From Sphingomonas nostoxanthinifaciens (GTDB taxonomy: Bacteria > Pseudomonadota > Alphaproteobacteria > Sphingomonadales > Sphingomonadaceae), in contig NZ_CP082839.1 in the NCBI RefSeq assembly GCF_019930585.1, positions 4,104,001-4,168,000 of the forward strand: a stretch of DNA of 64,000 nt, in the 5' to 3' direction. Of the stretch, positions 1-7,785 are shown in pieces; within the stretch, counting starts at the first letter, position 1, and each line of letters starts with the position of its first letter. The notes under the pieces were generated by a model. The model was not told the origin of the DNA. It was given only the letters and a program-made list of their open reading frames with translations, and did no database searches. Position numbers and translations under genes: made by a program.

Positions 1-298
1 ACGGCATCTCGCCCGGCGGCTTCATGCGCGGATCGGCCATCGCTTTCTCCCATCCTGCATCGCGCGCGGCCTTGGACGGCCAGACGATCCACGAAAACGC
101 GACGTCCTCGCCCTCCTCCGCCGCCACCGCGCGCCACAGGTCGGTCACCTGGCCGTGCGGCACGTCGTTGCCGATCGCCTCCACCACGTGAAGCGCGCCG
201 CATTCGACGAACACGGCCGACGCCTCCTCGGCCAGCTGTCGATATGCGTCCCGCCGGCCCGCGAGAACCGGAGCCACGAACCCGTCGATATAGGTCAT
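1..298 (-). CDS. DUF1428 family protein (3' end outside window)
   Basis: The reverse strand reads an open frame from an ATG at 298 to the window edge, giving 99 residues that begin MTYIDGFVAPVLAGRR. The order of conserved blocks (N-terminal YIDGFV, a central TDLWRAVAAEEGEDV, then FSWIVWPSKAARD and a DPRMKPP segment) matches the DUF1428 family of small alpha/beta-barrel proteins of unknown biochemical role, which are usually about 115-120 residues. Only the last 15-20 residues should be missing. A strong ribosome binding site (GGAGGAGAG) lies directly before the ATG. It is divergent from the cobS-like gene. Function is unknown; the family assignment is fairly secure. Confidence 0.8.
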   Translation of the reverse strand, partial: MTYIDGFVAPVLAGRRDAYRQLAEEASAVFVECGALHVVEAIGNDVPHGQVTDLWRAVAAEEGEDVAFSWIVWPSKAARDAGWEKAMADPRMKPPGEMP

Positions 299-480
299 TC
301 TCTCCTCCATCGGTTCTACCGACTCGTCGACGGCAGCCTGCCGCACATGGCGGCGTTTGGCGACCCGAGGCGCGCGAAGGGCGGCATCGGCGTGGCACAG
401 CGCGAAGGATCGGCGTTGCCGGAGGAGCGGGGAGCCTCTACCGCCTTCACGCATTCCCGTCGAAGTTCACGAGACGCATC

Positions 481-1485
481 ATGACCGACCTGCCCAACAT
501 CCAGCCCGACAGCCGCTCCGCCACGGTGCTCGACGCGCCCGATCAGTTGAAGAAGGTGCGCGACCTGTTCGGCATCGATTCGAACATGACGGTGCCCGCT
601 TTCTCCGAAGTGGACGAGCGCGTGCCCGATCTCGATCCCAGCTACGTGTTCGATCCGGACACCACGCTCGCCATCTGCGCCGGCTTCGCGCACAATCGCC
701 GCGTGATGATCCAGGGCTATCACGGCACCGGCAAATCGTCGCACATCGAGCAGGTGGCGGCGCGGCTCAACTGGCCGCTGATCCGCATCAACCTCGACGC
801 GCATATCAGCCGGATCGACCTGATCGGCCGCGACGCAATCGTGCTGCGCGAGGGTCAGCAGGTCACCGAATTCCGCGAGGGGCTATTGCCATGGGCGCTG
901 CAGACGCCGTCGGCGCTCGTCTTCGACGAATATGATGCCGGCCGCCCCGACGTGATGTTCGTGATCCAGCGCGTGCTGGAGACCGAGGGCAAGCTCACCC
1001 TGCTCGACCAGAATCGCGTGATCCGGCCCAATCCGTGGTTCCGCCTGTTCGCCACCGCCAACACGGTCGGCCTCGGCGACACGACCGGGCTCTACCACGG
1101 CACGCAGCAGATCAACCAGGGCCAGATGGACCGCTGGAACATCGTCGTGACGCTGAACTATCTGCCGGCGGCGATCGAGGCGCAGATCGTGCTCGCCAAA
1201 TCGGGCGAATATGACAAGCCCGACGGCAAGAAGACCGTCGACCAGATGGTCAAGGTGGCGGAACTGACCCGCCAAGGCTTCATGGCCGGCGACATCTCGA
1301 CCGTGATGAGCCCGCGCACCGTGATCTCGTGGGCGCAGAACACGCTGATCCTCGGCGACGTCGGCTTCGCCTTCCGCCTGTCGTTCCTCAACAAGTGCGA
1401 CGAGGCTGAGCGCGCCTTGGTGGCCGAATATTATCAGCGCGTATTCGGCAAGGATCTGCCCGAAAGCATCGTCGGCAAGGCGTAA
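481..1485 (+). CDS. cobS: CobS-like AAA+ ATPase (cobaltochelatase small-subunit family)
   Basis: This 334-residue protein is a MoxR-type AAA+ ATPase of the CobS family. A Walker A motif GYHGTGKS lies at about residues 79-86, a Walker B-like segment ALVFDEYDAG at about 145-154, and a sensor-1 region with FATANT follows. In aerobic cobalamin synthesis CobS and CobT form the ATPase chaperone that drives cobalt insertion by CobN. The start is the ATG at 481, because it begins the conserved CobS N terminus; an upstream in-frame extension is not CobS-like. The partner cobT-like gene follows on the same strand at 2537, but an opposite-strand gene lies between them. No cobN or other cob gene is visible, so the chelatase role is inferred from family name only; a different substrate is possible. 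Confidence 0.88.
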   Translation: MTDLPNIQPDSRSATVLDAPDQLKKVRDLFGIDSNMTVPAFSEVDERVPDLDPSYVFDPDTTLAICAGFAHNRRVMIQGYHGTGKSSHIEQVAARLNWPLIRINLDAHISRIDLIGRDAIVLREGQQVTEFREGLLPWALQTPSALVFDEYDAGRPDVMFVIQRVLETEGKLTLLDQNRVIRPNPWFRLFATANTVGLGDTTGLYHGTQQINQGQMDRWNIVVTLNYLPAAIEAQIVLAKSGEYDKPDGKKTVDQMVKVAELTRQGFMAGDISTVMSPRTVISWAQNTLILGDVGFAFRLSFLNKCDEAERALVAEYYQRVFGKDLPESIVGKA

Positions 1486-1495
1486 GTACCGGAGA

Positions 1496-1521
1496 GGCCG
1501 CCGACCGGACGATCGGCGGCC
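1496..1521. terminator. Possible hairpin terminator after cobS
   Basis: A perfect 9-bp stem (GGCCGCCGA at 1496-1504 with TCGGCGGCC at 1513-1521) with an 8-base loop starts 10 bases after the cobS stop. The T-rich stretch (TTTTATT) begins only about 9 bases later, so it is not a textbook intrinsic terminator. It sits between two convergent genes and could serve either. Confidence 0.4.
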
Positions 1522-1548
1522 CCCTCACGATTTTATTCTGGTCGGACC

Positions 1549-2358
1549 CTAGACGTGGACGATCCGCGTCGCACGACGGCGCAACCCGCCGCCGATCAGG
1601 CCGAACCCGCCGACCATCAGCGCCCACGACGCCGGCTCGGGTACCGAGGTCGGCGTTCCGAGCGAACCACCGAGCGCGAGGAAGGCCGAACCGATGCCCG
1701 TCCCGTCGGCGAACACGTAGCCCGCGGGATCCGAGGCGATCAGGCTCTGATAGCCGAGCTTGCCCCAATAGCTCATCTCGTAGCCCTGATGCTCCCAGCA
1801 ATCGTCGACGGGCGGCTGGGTGAAGCCTTTGGAGATACCGAAGGCGGTCACGACCTCACCATCGGTGCAACCGGCACCCCCGCCCGCCGTACCGAAGCCC
1901 AGGATCGAGCCCGCCGGAGCCGCGGCACCGCCCACCACGACGCCGTCATAGCCACCGCCGATATAATTCTCGATCGACAGGTTGCCGCCCGCCGCGATGA
2001 AGCTGTTCACCGCCGCGCCATATCCGTTCAGCGCCGTATTGTCGGCCACGCAACAGCCGCTGGGCGATTCGATATAGATCGCGCTGTAGCTGGACAGCGT
2101 CTTGCCCGCGAGCGACGACGCATAGACCGTCGAGACCGCGCCGGTATGTTCCAGCGTCACGCCGCCAAGGATCAGCACGGGAAGCGACGAACTTCCCTGA
2201 AGGTAAGAAAAGAGCTGTGGCGTGTATTGCGGATCTTGGTGGTATGCTGTCGAGTCCGATCCCTCGAGCGCGACAAATCCTGACGCTGCGTTCGCCGTGC
2301 TGGTCATGATCAGACCAAGTGCCGCCGCAAGCATAACCTTGGATAGGTTTTTCGACAT
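1549..2358 (-). CDS. PEP-CTERM (PEPxxWA variant) exported protein
   Basis: This 269-residue protein has a cleavable signal peptide (hydrophobic core about residues 8-20, cleavage near TANA-A) and ends with a PEP-CTERM sorting signal: VPEPASWALMVGGFGLIGG followed by the basic tail LRRRATR. Such signals are recognised by exosortase-type transpeptidases and are linked with exopolysaccharide-producing bacteria; the W-A variant is common in sphingomonads. The middle is glycine- and serine-rich with one CC pair and shows no recognised enzyme motif. On its strand a TATAAT-like hexamer lies at 2379-2374 about 25 bases before the ATG. It is inserted in opposite orientation between the cobS-like and cobT-like genes. 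The function of the mature domain is unknown. Confidence 0.85.
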   Translation of the reverse strand: MSKNLSKVMLAAALGLIMTSTANAASGFVALEGSDSTAYHQDPQYTPQLFSYLQGSSSLPVLILGGVTLEHTGAVSTVYASSLAGKTLSSYSAIYIESPSGCCVADNTALNGYGAAVNSFIAAGGNLSIENYIGGGYDGVVVGGAAAPAGSILGFGTAGGGAGCTDGEVVTAFGISKGFTQPPVDDCWEHQGYEMSYWGKLGYQSLIASDPAGYVFADGTGIGSAFLALGGSLGTPTSVPEPASWALMVGGFGLIGGGLRRRATRIVHV

Positions 2359-2536
2359 TTCAGCATCCCCACCATTATATCGTTGGCGCGAATCAGCCCC
2401 CTGAGTCGCATCTTGAGAATCTCATGATATTAACCATTGAGCAAGATTTTGTTGCTTTGGCGTAAGGTAACGGGTCCGATCCGGACGTTTGCCGGGGCTT
2501 GATTGACAATGATCGCGGGCGCGCCAAACAGGCGCC

Positions 2537-4363
2537 GTGGCCGAGCAAAGCCCTCTCGAAGCGTTCCGGGCCGTCCTCGCCGGCACCGCACGGGCGATGG
2601 CGCACGAGCCTGAGCTCGAGCTTTCCTTCACCACCGAGACGCCGTCGGCCTCGCTCAAGCAGATCCGCGTGCCGATGCCGAGCCGCGCTTTGCCGGCAGC
2701 GCAGATCGCCGAAGCGCGCGGTGTCGCCGACGGGTTCGCGCTCCGCCAGCGCCATCACGACGCCACCCTCCACAACCGCGCCGCGCCGGCCGATCCATCC
2801 GCGCGCGCCGTGTTCGATGCCGTCGAGCAGGCACGGGTCGAGGCATTGGGCGCGCGCGCCATGCCGGGCGTGCAGCGCAATCTCGCGACGGCGCTGGAGA
2901 TGCGGCTGCGCACCGATCCGCTGACGCGGGCGCGCACGCGCACCGAGGTGCCGCTCGCCTCCGCGCTCGGCCTGATCGTGCGCGAGCGGTTGACCGGCGA
3001 GACATCGCCGGCGATCGCCGAAACTGGCCTCGCGCTGGTACGCGACTGGATCGAGGAGAAGGCCGCCGCCGATCTCGACGCACTCGGCCTCGCGCTCGAC
3101 GATCAGGGCGCCTTCGCGCGGCTCGCTACGCGCCTGCTCGAGGATCTCGAGCTGGTCGAGGCCCAGCCCGAGCCGACCGAGCCCGAGGAAGCAGGCGAGG
3201 ATGAGGGCGAGCAGGATCAGGCCGAACAGCAGTCCGATGAGGGCGACGACGAGACCGGCGGCCAGAGCGATGCACAGATGGATGCACGCGCCGAGGCATC
3301 GGACAGCGCCGAGCAACAGACCGATTCGCGCGAGCAGGAAGCCGGCGAGTTTGAGGGCGACGGCGAGGAGGGCGGCGAGGGCGAGGACGGCGTCCAGCCG
3401 GCGCGGCCCAATCGTCCGCCGTCCGACACGCCCGGCTTTCTCGATTACAAGGCCTATACCACCCGCTTCGACGAGATCGTCGGTGCCGACGAACTGTGCG
3501 ACGAGGATGAGCTGACGCGGCTGCGCGCCTATCTCGACCAGCAGCTCGTTCATCTGCAGGGCGCGGTGACCAAGCTCGCCAACCGCCTCCAGCGGCGGCT
3601 GATGGCGCAGCAGAATCGCAGCTGGGATTTCGACCAGGAAGAAGGGCTGCTCGACGCAGCGCGACTCGCGCGCGTGATCGTCGCCCCCGGCCACTCGCTC
3701 TCGTACAAAATCGAGCGCGACATGGATTTTCGCGACGCGACGGTGACGTTGCTGATCGACAATTCGGGATCGATGCGCGGGCGGCCAATCTCGATTGCCG
3801 CAATCTCGGCCGACATTCTCGCGCGCACGCTGGAACGGTGCGGGGTCAAGGTCGAGATCCTCGGCTTCACCACGCGGGCATGGAAGGGCGGCCAGTCGCG
3901 CGACGCGTGGCTGCAGGCCGGGCGGCCGCCTGCGCCCGGCCGGCTCAACGACCTGCGCCACATCGTCTACAAGCGCGCCGACGAGCCCTATCGGCGCGCG
4001 CGCAAGCAGCTCGGCCTGATGATGCGCGAAGGGCTGCTGAAGGAGAATATCGATGGCGAGGCGCTGCTGTGGGCGCATTCGCGCCTGATTGCGCGGCCGG
4101 AGGAGCGGCGTATCCTGATGGTGATCTCCGACGGCGCGCCGGTCGATGATTCGACGCTGTCGGTCAACAGCGGCTCATATCTCGAGAAACATCTGCGCCA
4201 GGTGATCGGCTGGATCCAGGACCGCTCGCCGGTGGAGCTGATCGCGATCGGCATCGGCCACGACGTAACGCGTTATTATGCGCGCGCGGTGACGATCATG
4301 GATGCCGAGCAGCTCGGCGGTACGATGGTCGAACAACTCGCCTCGCTGTTCGAGGCGGCATAA
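2537..4363 (+). CDS. cobT: CobT-like protein with von Willebrand A domain
   Basis: This 608-residue protein matches the CobT subunit of aerobic cobaltochelatase. An N-terminal helical domain is followed by a very acidic low-complexity stretch (about residues 210-295, rich in Glu, Asp, Gln and Gly) and a C-terminal vWA domain with the MIDAS motif DNSGS at about residue 408. The C terminus holds the GxGHDVTRYY and EQLGG blocks typical of CobT. With CobS it forms a MoxR/vWA-type chaperone complex. The start is a GTG at 2537, chosen because MAEQSPLEAFR begins the family-like N terminus. It is the partner of the upstream cobS-like gene despite the intervening PEP-CTERM gene. The target protein (CobN or another) is not in the window. 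Confidence 0.85.
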   Translation: MAEQSPLEAFRAVLAGTARAMAHEPELELSFTTETPSASLKQIRVPMPSRALPAAQIAEARGVADGFALRQRHHDATLHNRAAPADPSARAVFDAVEQARVEALGARAMPGVQRNLATALEMRLRTDPLTRARTRTEVPLASALGLIVRERLTGETSPAIAETGLALVRDWIEEKAAADLDALGLALDDQGAFARLATRLLEDLELVEAQPEPTEPEEAGEDEGEQDQAEQQSDEGDDETGGQSDAQMDARAEASDSAEQQTDSREQEAGEFEGDGEEGGEGEDGVQPARPNRPPSDTPGFLDYKAYTTRFDEIVGADELCDEDELTRLRAYLDQQLVHLQGAVTKLANRLQRRLMAQQNRSWDFDQEEGLLDAARLARVIVAPGHSLSYKIERDMDFRDATVTLLIDNSGSMRGRPISIAAISADILARTLERCGVKVEILGFTTRAWKGGQSRDAWLQAGRPPAPGRLNDLRHIVYKRADEPYRRARKQLGLMMREGLLKENIDGEALLWAHSRLIARPEERRILMVISDGAPVDDSTLSVNSGSYLEKHLRQVIGWIQDRSPVELIAIGIGHDVTRYYARAVTIMDAEQLGGTMVEQLASLFEAA

Positions 4364-4387
4364 GGCTTCGCCACCGTTCGGGGACGA

Positions 4388-4768
4388 TCAGCAGTGGCGA
4401 TCGACCGCACGGCCGGCGAGGGCGCCGGCACCCGCGCCGAACAGCGTGCCGATGCCACGATCGCCACGCCCTGCCACGACATTGCCGAGCAGGCCGCCCG
4501 CGATCGCGCCAACGATGGCGCCGCCAGTGCCACGGTCGCAGCGATAGCGGTGATAGCCGCCATAATAAGGCCGGGCGTAGACCACGCGCGGGGGAGGCGG
4601 TGGCGGCGGTGGCGGAGCATCCCAGCCATAACCACGGTCATAATAATAAGCGACGGGAGGCGGGGGTGGCGGCGGGCCGCCCCAATATTGGGCCAGCGCC
4701 GCGCTTGGCGCCAATGCACCCAGGCCGATCAGGGCGGCACCCACCAACGCGAAAGAACGACCCGGCAT
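4388..4768 (-). CDS. Glycine-zipper 2TM-domain surface protein
   Basis: This 126-residue protein starts with a signal peptide (cleavage near SAALAQ), then a proline- and tyrosine-rich segment with runs of 7 and 9 prolines, and ends with a glycine-zipper domain (GGAIVGAIAGGLLGN...GAGAGALAG) as in the Rickettsia 17-kDa antigen/SlyB-like family of envelope proteins. The ATG at 4768 has GGGAG six bases upstream and is preferred over an in-frame TTG two codons earlier. It probably sits in the periplasm or outer membrane. The polyproline runs would be expected to need EF-P for translation. The role is unknown; it faces cobT tail-to-tail. Confidence 0.75.
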   Translation of the reverse strand: MPGRSFALVGAALIGLGALAPSAALAQYWGGPPPPPPPVAYYYDRGYGWDAPPPPPPPPPRVVYARPYYGGYHRYRCDRGTGGAIVGAIAGGLLGNVVAGRGDRGIGTLFGAGAGALAGRAVDRHC

Positions 4769-4884
4769 GACCAACTCCCGACCGGCGCGTCACGCGCTGT
4801 CGGGAATGGATCTACCGGATCGTCACTGAGACGAGGCTGAATGCACCCGTTAGCCGCCGTTCATCGGCGGCAACGGTTGCGGGA

Positions 4885-5172
4885 TCAGGCGGCGATCGAG
4901 GCCTTCTCGATCTCGCGCTTCAGGCGGCGAGCCTTCAGCGAGAGCGACTCGGCGCGCGTCTTGAGCAGCCAGTTGTCGAGACCGCCGACATGCTCGACCG
5001 AACGCAGGCCGTGCGTCGAGACGCGCAGCTTCACGCTCTTGCCGAGCTTGTCCGAAATCAGCGTGACGTTCTGCAGGTTGGGCAGGAACGTGCGCTTGGT
5101 CTTGTTGTTGGCGTGGCTCACATTGTGGCCCACCTGCCGGCCCTTGCCGGTCAGCTCGCAAATACGCGCCAT
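4885..5172 (-). CDS. rpmB: 50S ribosomal protein L28
   Basis: The 95-residue product begins MARICELTGKGRQVGHNVSH and carries the L28 pattern through FLPNLQNV and LRVSTHGLRSVEHVGGLDNW to a basic C-terminal tail, at the longer size usual for alphaproteobacterial L28. L28 is a structural protein of the large ribosomal subunit near the L1 stalk base. The ATG at 5172 is the only start that gives the conserved N terminus; a longer upstream open frame lacks homology. It is a single-gene unit here, without rpmG next to it. Confidence 0.97.
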   Translation of the reverse strand: MARICELTGKGRQVGHNVSHANNKTKRTFLPNLQNVTLISDKLGKSVKLRVSTHGLRSVEHVGGLDNWLLKTRAESLSLKARRLKREIEKASIAA

Positions 5173-5314
5173 GCGCTTCAAAGTCCCAATATTGGTGTCC
5201 GGAAAGGACGCGCCCTTAGCGGCACGACCGATTCGCGTCAAGGTGGATGGGCCGCGGATGCAACCCCAATGCGCGACCGACGTTACGACGGCGACACGAA
5301 AGAAGGAACCTCCG

Positions 5315-5572
5315 ATGCGCGCCATTGTGACTATTCTCGCGATCGTGGTGGTGATCGCGATCGTCGCCGTCGCTACCGGCTTCGTCAATCTGCACGGTAA
5401 TTCCGGCCAGCTTCCCAGCGTCGCGGTCTCGGGCGGCAAGCTGCCGACGGTCAACGCCGACGTCGGATCGGTCGATGTCGGCACCAAGACCACCAAGGTC
5501 GACGTGCCGAAGGTCGAGACGGTGAAGAAGGACGTCGCCGTCCCCACCGTCACCGTCAACAAGCCGCAATAA
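5315..5572 (+). CDS. Small membrane-anchored protein of unknown function
   Basis: This 85-residue protein has one N-terminal membrane segment (about residues 4-22, nearly all Ile, Val and Ala) followed by a soluble tail with imperfect repeats of the type LPxV(A/N)... and VDVPKVETV. AGAAGGAA lies just upstream of the ATG. The tail would face the periplasm. Similar short proteins occur in sphingomonads but no role is known. The next gene starts two bases after its stop, so the two are probably co-transcribed. Confidence 0.65.
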   Translation: MRAIVTILAIVVVIAIVAVATGFVNLHGNSGQLPSVAVSGGKLPTVNADVGSVDVGTKTTKVDVPKVETVKKDVAVPTVTVNKPQ

Positions 5573-5573
5573 G

Positions 5574-5762
5574 ATGCCACGCGAAGCCGGCATCGGCGCG
5601 ATCGTCGCCGCCATCCTGCTCCCGCCGCTGGGCATCTTCCTGGTTCGTGGCCTAGGGACCGAATTCTGGATCGGCGTGGTACTGACCCTGTTGGGGTGGG
5701 TGCCGGGGGTCATCTTCGCCTTGGTCGCGATCCTGCGCCCGGCACCCATCGCTCGCGCCTGA
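5574..5762 (+). CDS. YqaE/Pmp3 family small membrane protein
   Basis: The 62-residue product has two membrane segments (about 5-24 and 32-53) with the Pmp3/UPF0057 features LLPPLGIFLVRG and W(I/V)G...TLLGWVPGVIFALV. Members of this proteolipid family are linked with membrane potential and salt or cold stress in other organisms. It starts two bases after the preceding small gene, suggesting translational coupling. The family call is good; the physiological role in this organism is not known. Confidence 0.8.
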   Translation: MPREAGIGAIVAAILLPPLGIFLVRGLGTEFWIGVVLTLLGWVPGVIFALVAILRPAPIARA

Positions 5763-5789
5763 GCCACGCCTGACGTAAGGGGCGGCGCG

Positions 5790-6239
5790 ATGTTCCCGCT
5801 GCCCCACCCGATGCGCCTTGCCCTCGACCTCGCCGCATCCGCAGCCGAAGCCGGCGAGGTGCCGGTCGGGGCGGCGGTGACCCGCGGCAGCGTGGTGATC
5901 GCCACCTCGGCCAATGCGATGGTCAGCGACAGCGATCCTACCGCCCATGCCGAGATCGTCGCGATTCGGCGTGCCGCAAGCGCGCTGGGCACCAGCCGGC
6001 TCGACGATTGCGATCTGTGGGTGACGCTGGAGCCGTGCGCGATGTGCGCCGGCGCCATCGCGCTCGCACGGATAGCGCGCCTCTATTACGCCGCCGACGA
6101 TCCGAAGGGTGGCGCCGTGGCACACGGGCCACGGCTATTCACCCAGCCAACCTGCCATCACCGGCCCGACGTCTATCCCGGCATCGGCGGCGAAGAGGCG
6201 GCGGGTCAGCTGCGCGCCTTCTTCGCCAGTCGGCGCTGA
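5790..6239 (+). CDS. tadA: tRNA-specific adenosine deaminase
   Basis: This 149-residue protein belongs to the cytidine/deoxycytidylate deaminase superfamily, TadA branch, which converts A34 to inosine in tRNA-Arg(ACG). The zinc site is visible: THAE-type HAE (AHAEIVAI) with the proton-shuttling Glu, and PCAMC with the two Cys ligands. GEVPVGAA at the N terminus is typical of TadA. Length is as expected. It lies just after the YqaE-like gene on the same strand. Confidence 0.93.
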   Translation: MFPLPHPMRLALDLAASAAEAGEVPVGAAVTRGSVVIATSANAMVSDSDPTAHAEIVAIRRAASALGTSRLDDCDLWVTLEPCAMCAGAIALARIARLYYAADDPKGGAVAHGPRLFTQPTCHHRPDVYPGIGGEEAAGQLRAFFASRR

Positions 6240-6248
6240 CGGGAAGCG

Positions 6249-7268
6249 TTACCTTTTCGCCGCCTCGAACAGGCGATCAAACTCGCCACCGTCGTCGAAA
6301 TGCGCCGCCTGCGCACGCGCCCAGCCGCCGAAATTGCGGTCGATCGTCAGCAGGGTCAGCTTGGGGAAGGTGGTGGCATATTTCTTTGCGACGACGGGAT
6401 CGCGCGGCCGATAATAATTCTTGGCGATGATCTCCTGCCCCGGACGGGTGTAGAGGAAGCGCAGATAAGCCTCGGCCACGGCGCGCGTGCCCTTCTTGTC
6501 GACGACGCGGTCGACCAGGGCCACGGGCGGTTCGGCGAGGATCGAGACCGACGGCGCGACGATCTCGAACTGGCCCTTGCCCAATTCGTCGACCGCCAGC
6601 ATCGCCTCATTCTCCCACGCCAGCAGCACGTCGCCCTGGCCGCGCTGGACGAAGGTGGTGGTGGCGCCGCGCGACCCCGAATCGAGCACCGGCACATTGT
6701 GCAGCAGCTTGGTCATGTAATCGCGCGCGCCGGCGACGGTGCCGGTCTTGCGCTGGGCGTAGCCCCACGCCGCGAGGTAGTTCCAGCGCGCACCGCCGCT
6801 CGTCTTCGGGTTGGCGGTGATGACCTTCACGTCGGGCCGGATCAGGTCGCCCCAATCCTTGATGCCCTTGGGATTGCCCTTGCGCACGAGGAACACGACC
6901 GTCGAATAATAAGGGGTCGAGTTTTCCGGGAGCCGCGTCTGCCAGTTTGCGGGCAGCGCCTCGGTCTTGGCGGCGATCGAATCGATGTCGCCGGCCAGCG
7001 CCAGCGTCACCACGTCCGCCTGCAGCCCGTCGATCACCGCGCGCGCCTGCGCGCCCGAGCCGCCATGGCTCTGCTTGATCGTAACGTCCTGCCCGGTCTT
7101 CGCCTTCCACTGCGCGGCGAACGCCGCGTCGATGTCGCGGTAAAGCTCGCGCGTGGGATCGTAGGAGACGTTCAGCAGCTCGGCCGGAGGCGGCGGCGCC
7201 GCGGCGGTCGGCCCGATGGCAGCAGAGACTGCCGTCATTGCCGCAATCATCCGAGTGAACAGGCGCAT
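6249..7268 (-). CDS. Sulfate/thiosulfate ABC transporter substrate-binding protein
   Basis: The 339-residue product has an N-terminal signal peptide and the Sbp/CysP family pattern: LLNVSYDPTRELY near the mature N terminus, KQSHGGSGAQARAVIDGL, VTLALAGDID, LIRPDVKVITANPKTSGGARWN and VLLAWENEA. It would bind sulfate or thiosulfate in the periplasm and deliver it to a CysTWA-type permease. The ATG at 7268 is preceded by GGAGAAG and gives a proper signal peptide; an upstream GTG adds residues without support. No permease or ATPase genes are adjacent, so it is an orphan binding protein here. It converges on tadA with only 9 bases between stops. Confidence 0.92.
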   Translation of the reverse strand: MRLFTRMIAAMTAVSAAIGPTAAAPPPPAELLNVSYDPTRELYRDIDAAFAAQWKAKTGQDVTIKQSHGGSGAQARAVIDGLQADVVTLALAGDIDSIAAKTEALPANWQTRLPENSTPYYSTVVFLVRKGNPKGIKDWGDLIRPDVKVITANPKTSGGARWNYLAAWGYAQRKTGTVAGARDYMTKLLHNVPVLDSGSRGATTTFVQRGQGDVLLAWENEAMLAVDELGKGQFEIVAPSVSILAEPPVALVDRVVDKKGTRAVAEAYLRFLYTRPGQEIIAKNYYRPRDPVVAKKYATTFPKLTLLTIDRNFGGWARAQAAHFDDGGEFDRLFEAAKR

Positions 7269-7374
7269 TGGTCGCTTCTCCGTCGCTGCAACTTTTCCCA
7301 CGCCGGGAATAGGAGATGACGCCAGCGGCGGCAGGGCAGAAAATCTTGGCGGGGTCGAAGCCGCCGTCGCGCCG

Positions 7375-7761
7375 CTAGTTGAGCATCACCGCGCCGCCGC
7401 GCGCGATCAGCCGCCCGATCGCGTCGAACAGCTTGTTCATCGCCACCGGCTTCAGGATGACCTCGTCGGCGCCCTGATCGATGCAGTCGCGGCAGATATC
7501 GAGCGCGGTGTCGGCGGTGACGACGATGATCGGCACCGTCGCCTTGGCGTCGGTGCGCGCGCGGACGTGACGGATCGCGGTGAGCCCGTCCATCCCCGGC
7601 ATGCGCAAATCCATCAGCACGATGTCGTAATCACGCTGATCGATCATGCGGAGCCCGGTCTCGGCATTCTCCGCCTCGTCCATGCTTGCGCCAGCAACCG
7701 TCAGCATGTCGCGAACGACACGTCGGTTCATCGCATCATCTTCGACGAACAGGATGTTCAT
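7375..7761 (-). CDS. Stand-alone response regulator receiver
   Basis: The 128-residue protein is a single CheY-like receiver domain with all active-site residues: the acidic pair ED at 7-9, phosphoacceptor Asp51 in MDLRMPGMDG, Thr82 in VVTAD and Lys104 in LKP. It has no output domain, so it would act by protein contact or as a phosphate relay. It starts 24 bases after the stop of the upstream sensor kinase on the same strand and very probably is co-transcribed with it, making the kinase its likely phosphate source. Confidence 0.92.
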   Translation of the reverse strand: MNILFVEDDAMNRRVVRDMLTVAGASMDEAENAETGLRMIDQRDYDIVLMDLRMPGMDGLTAIRHVRARTDAKATVPIIVVTADTALDICRDCIDQGADEVILKPVAMNKLFDAIGRLIARGGAVMLN

Positions 7762-7785
7762 CTCAGCGCGCTCCCGGCTTGCACG

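Noticed and set aside
2432..2440. Further CtrA box upstream of the PEP-CTERM gene
   Set aside because: Only a single TTAACC half-site is present, without a partner at the right spacing.
2359..2536. Sigma-54 promoter for the PEP-CTERM gene
   Set aside because: No GG-N10-GC element was seen on the minus strand; only a TATAAT-like hexamer close to the start.
4853..4871. Hairpin GCCGCCG/CGGCGGC as a terminator for rpmB
   Set aside because: The stem is only 7 bp and no U-run follows on the minus strand.
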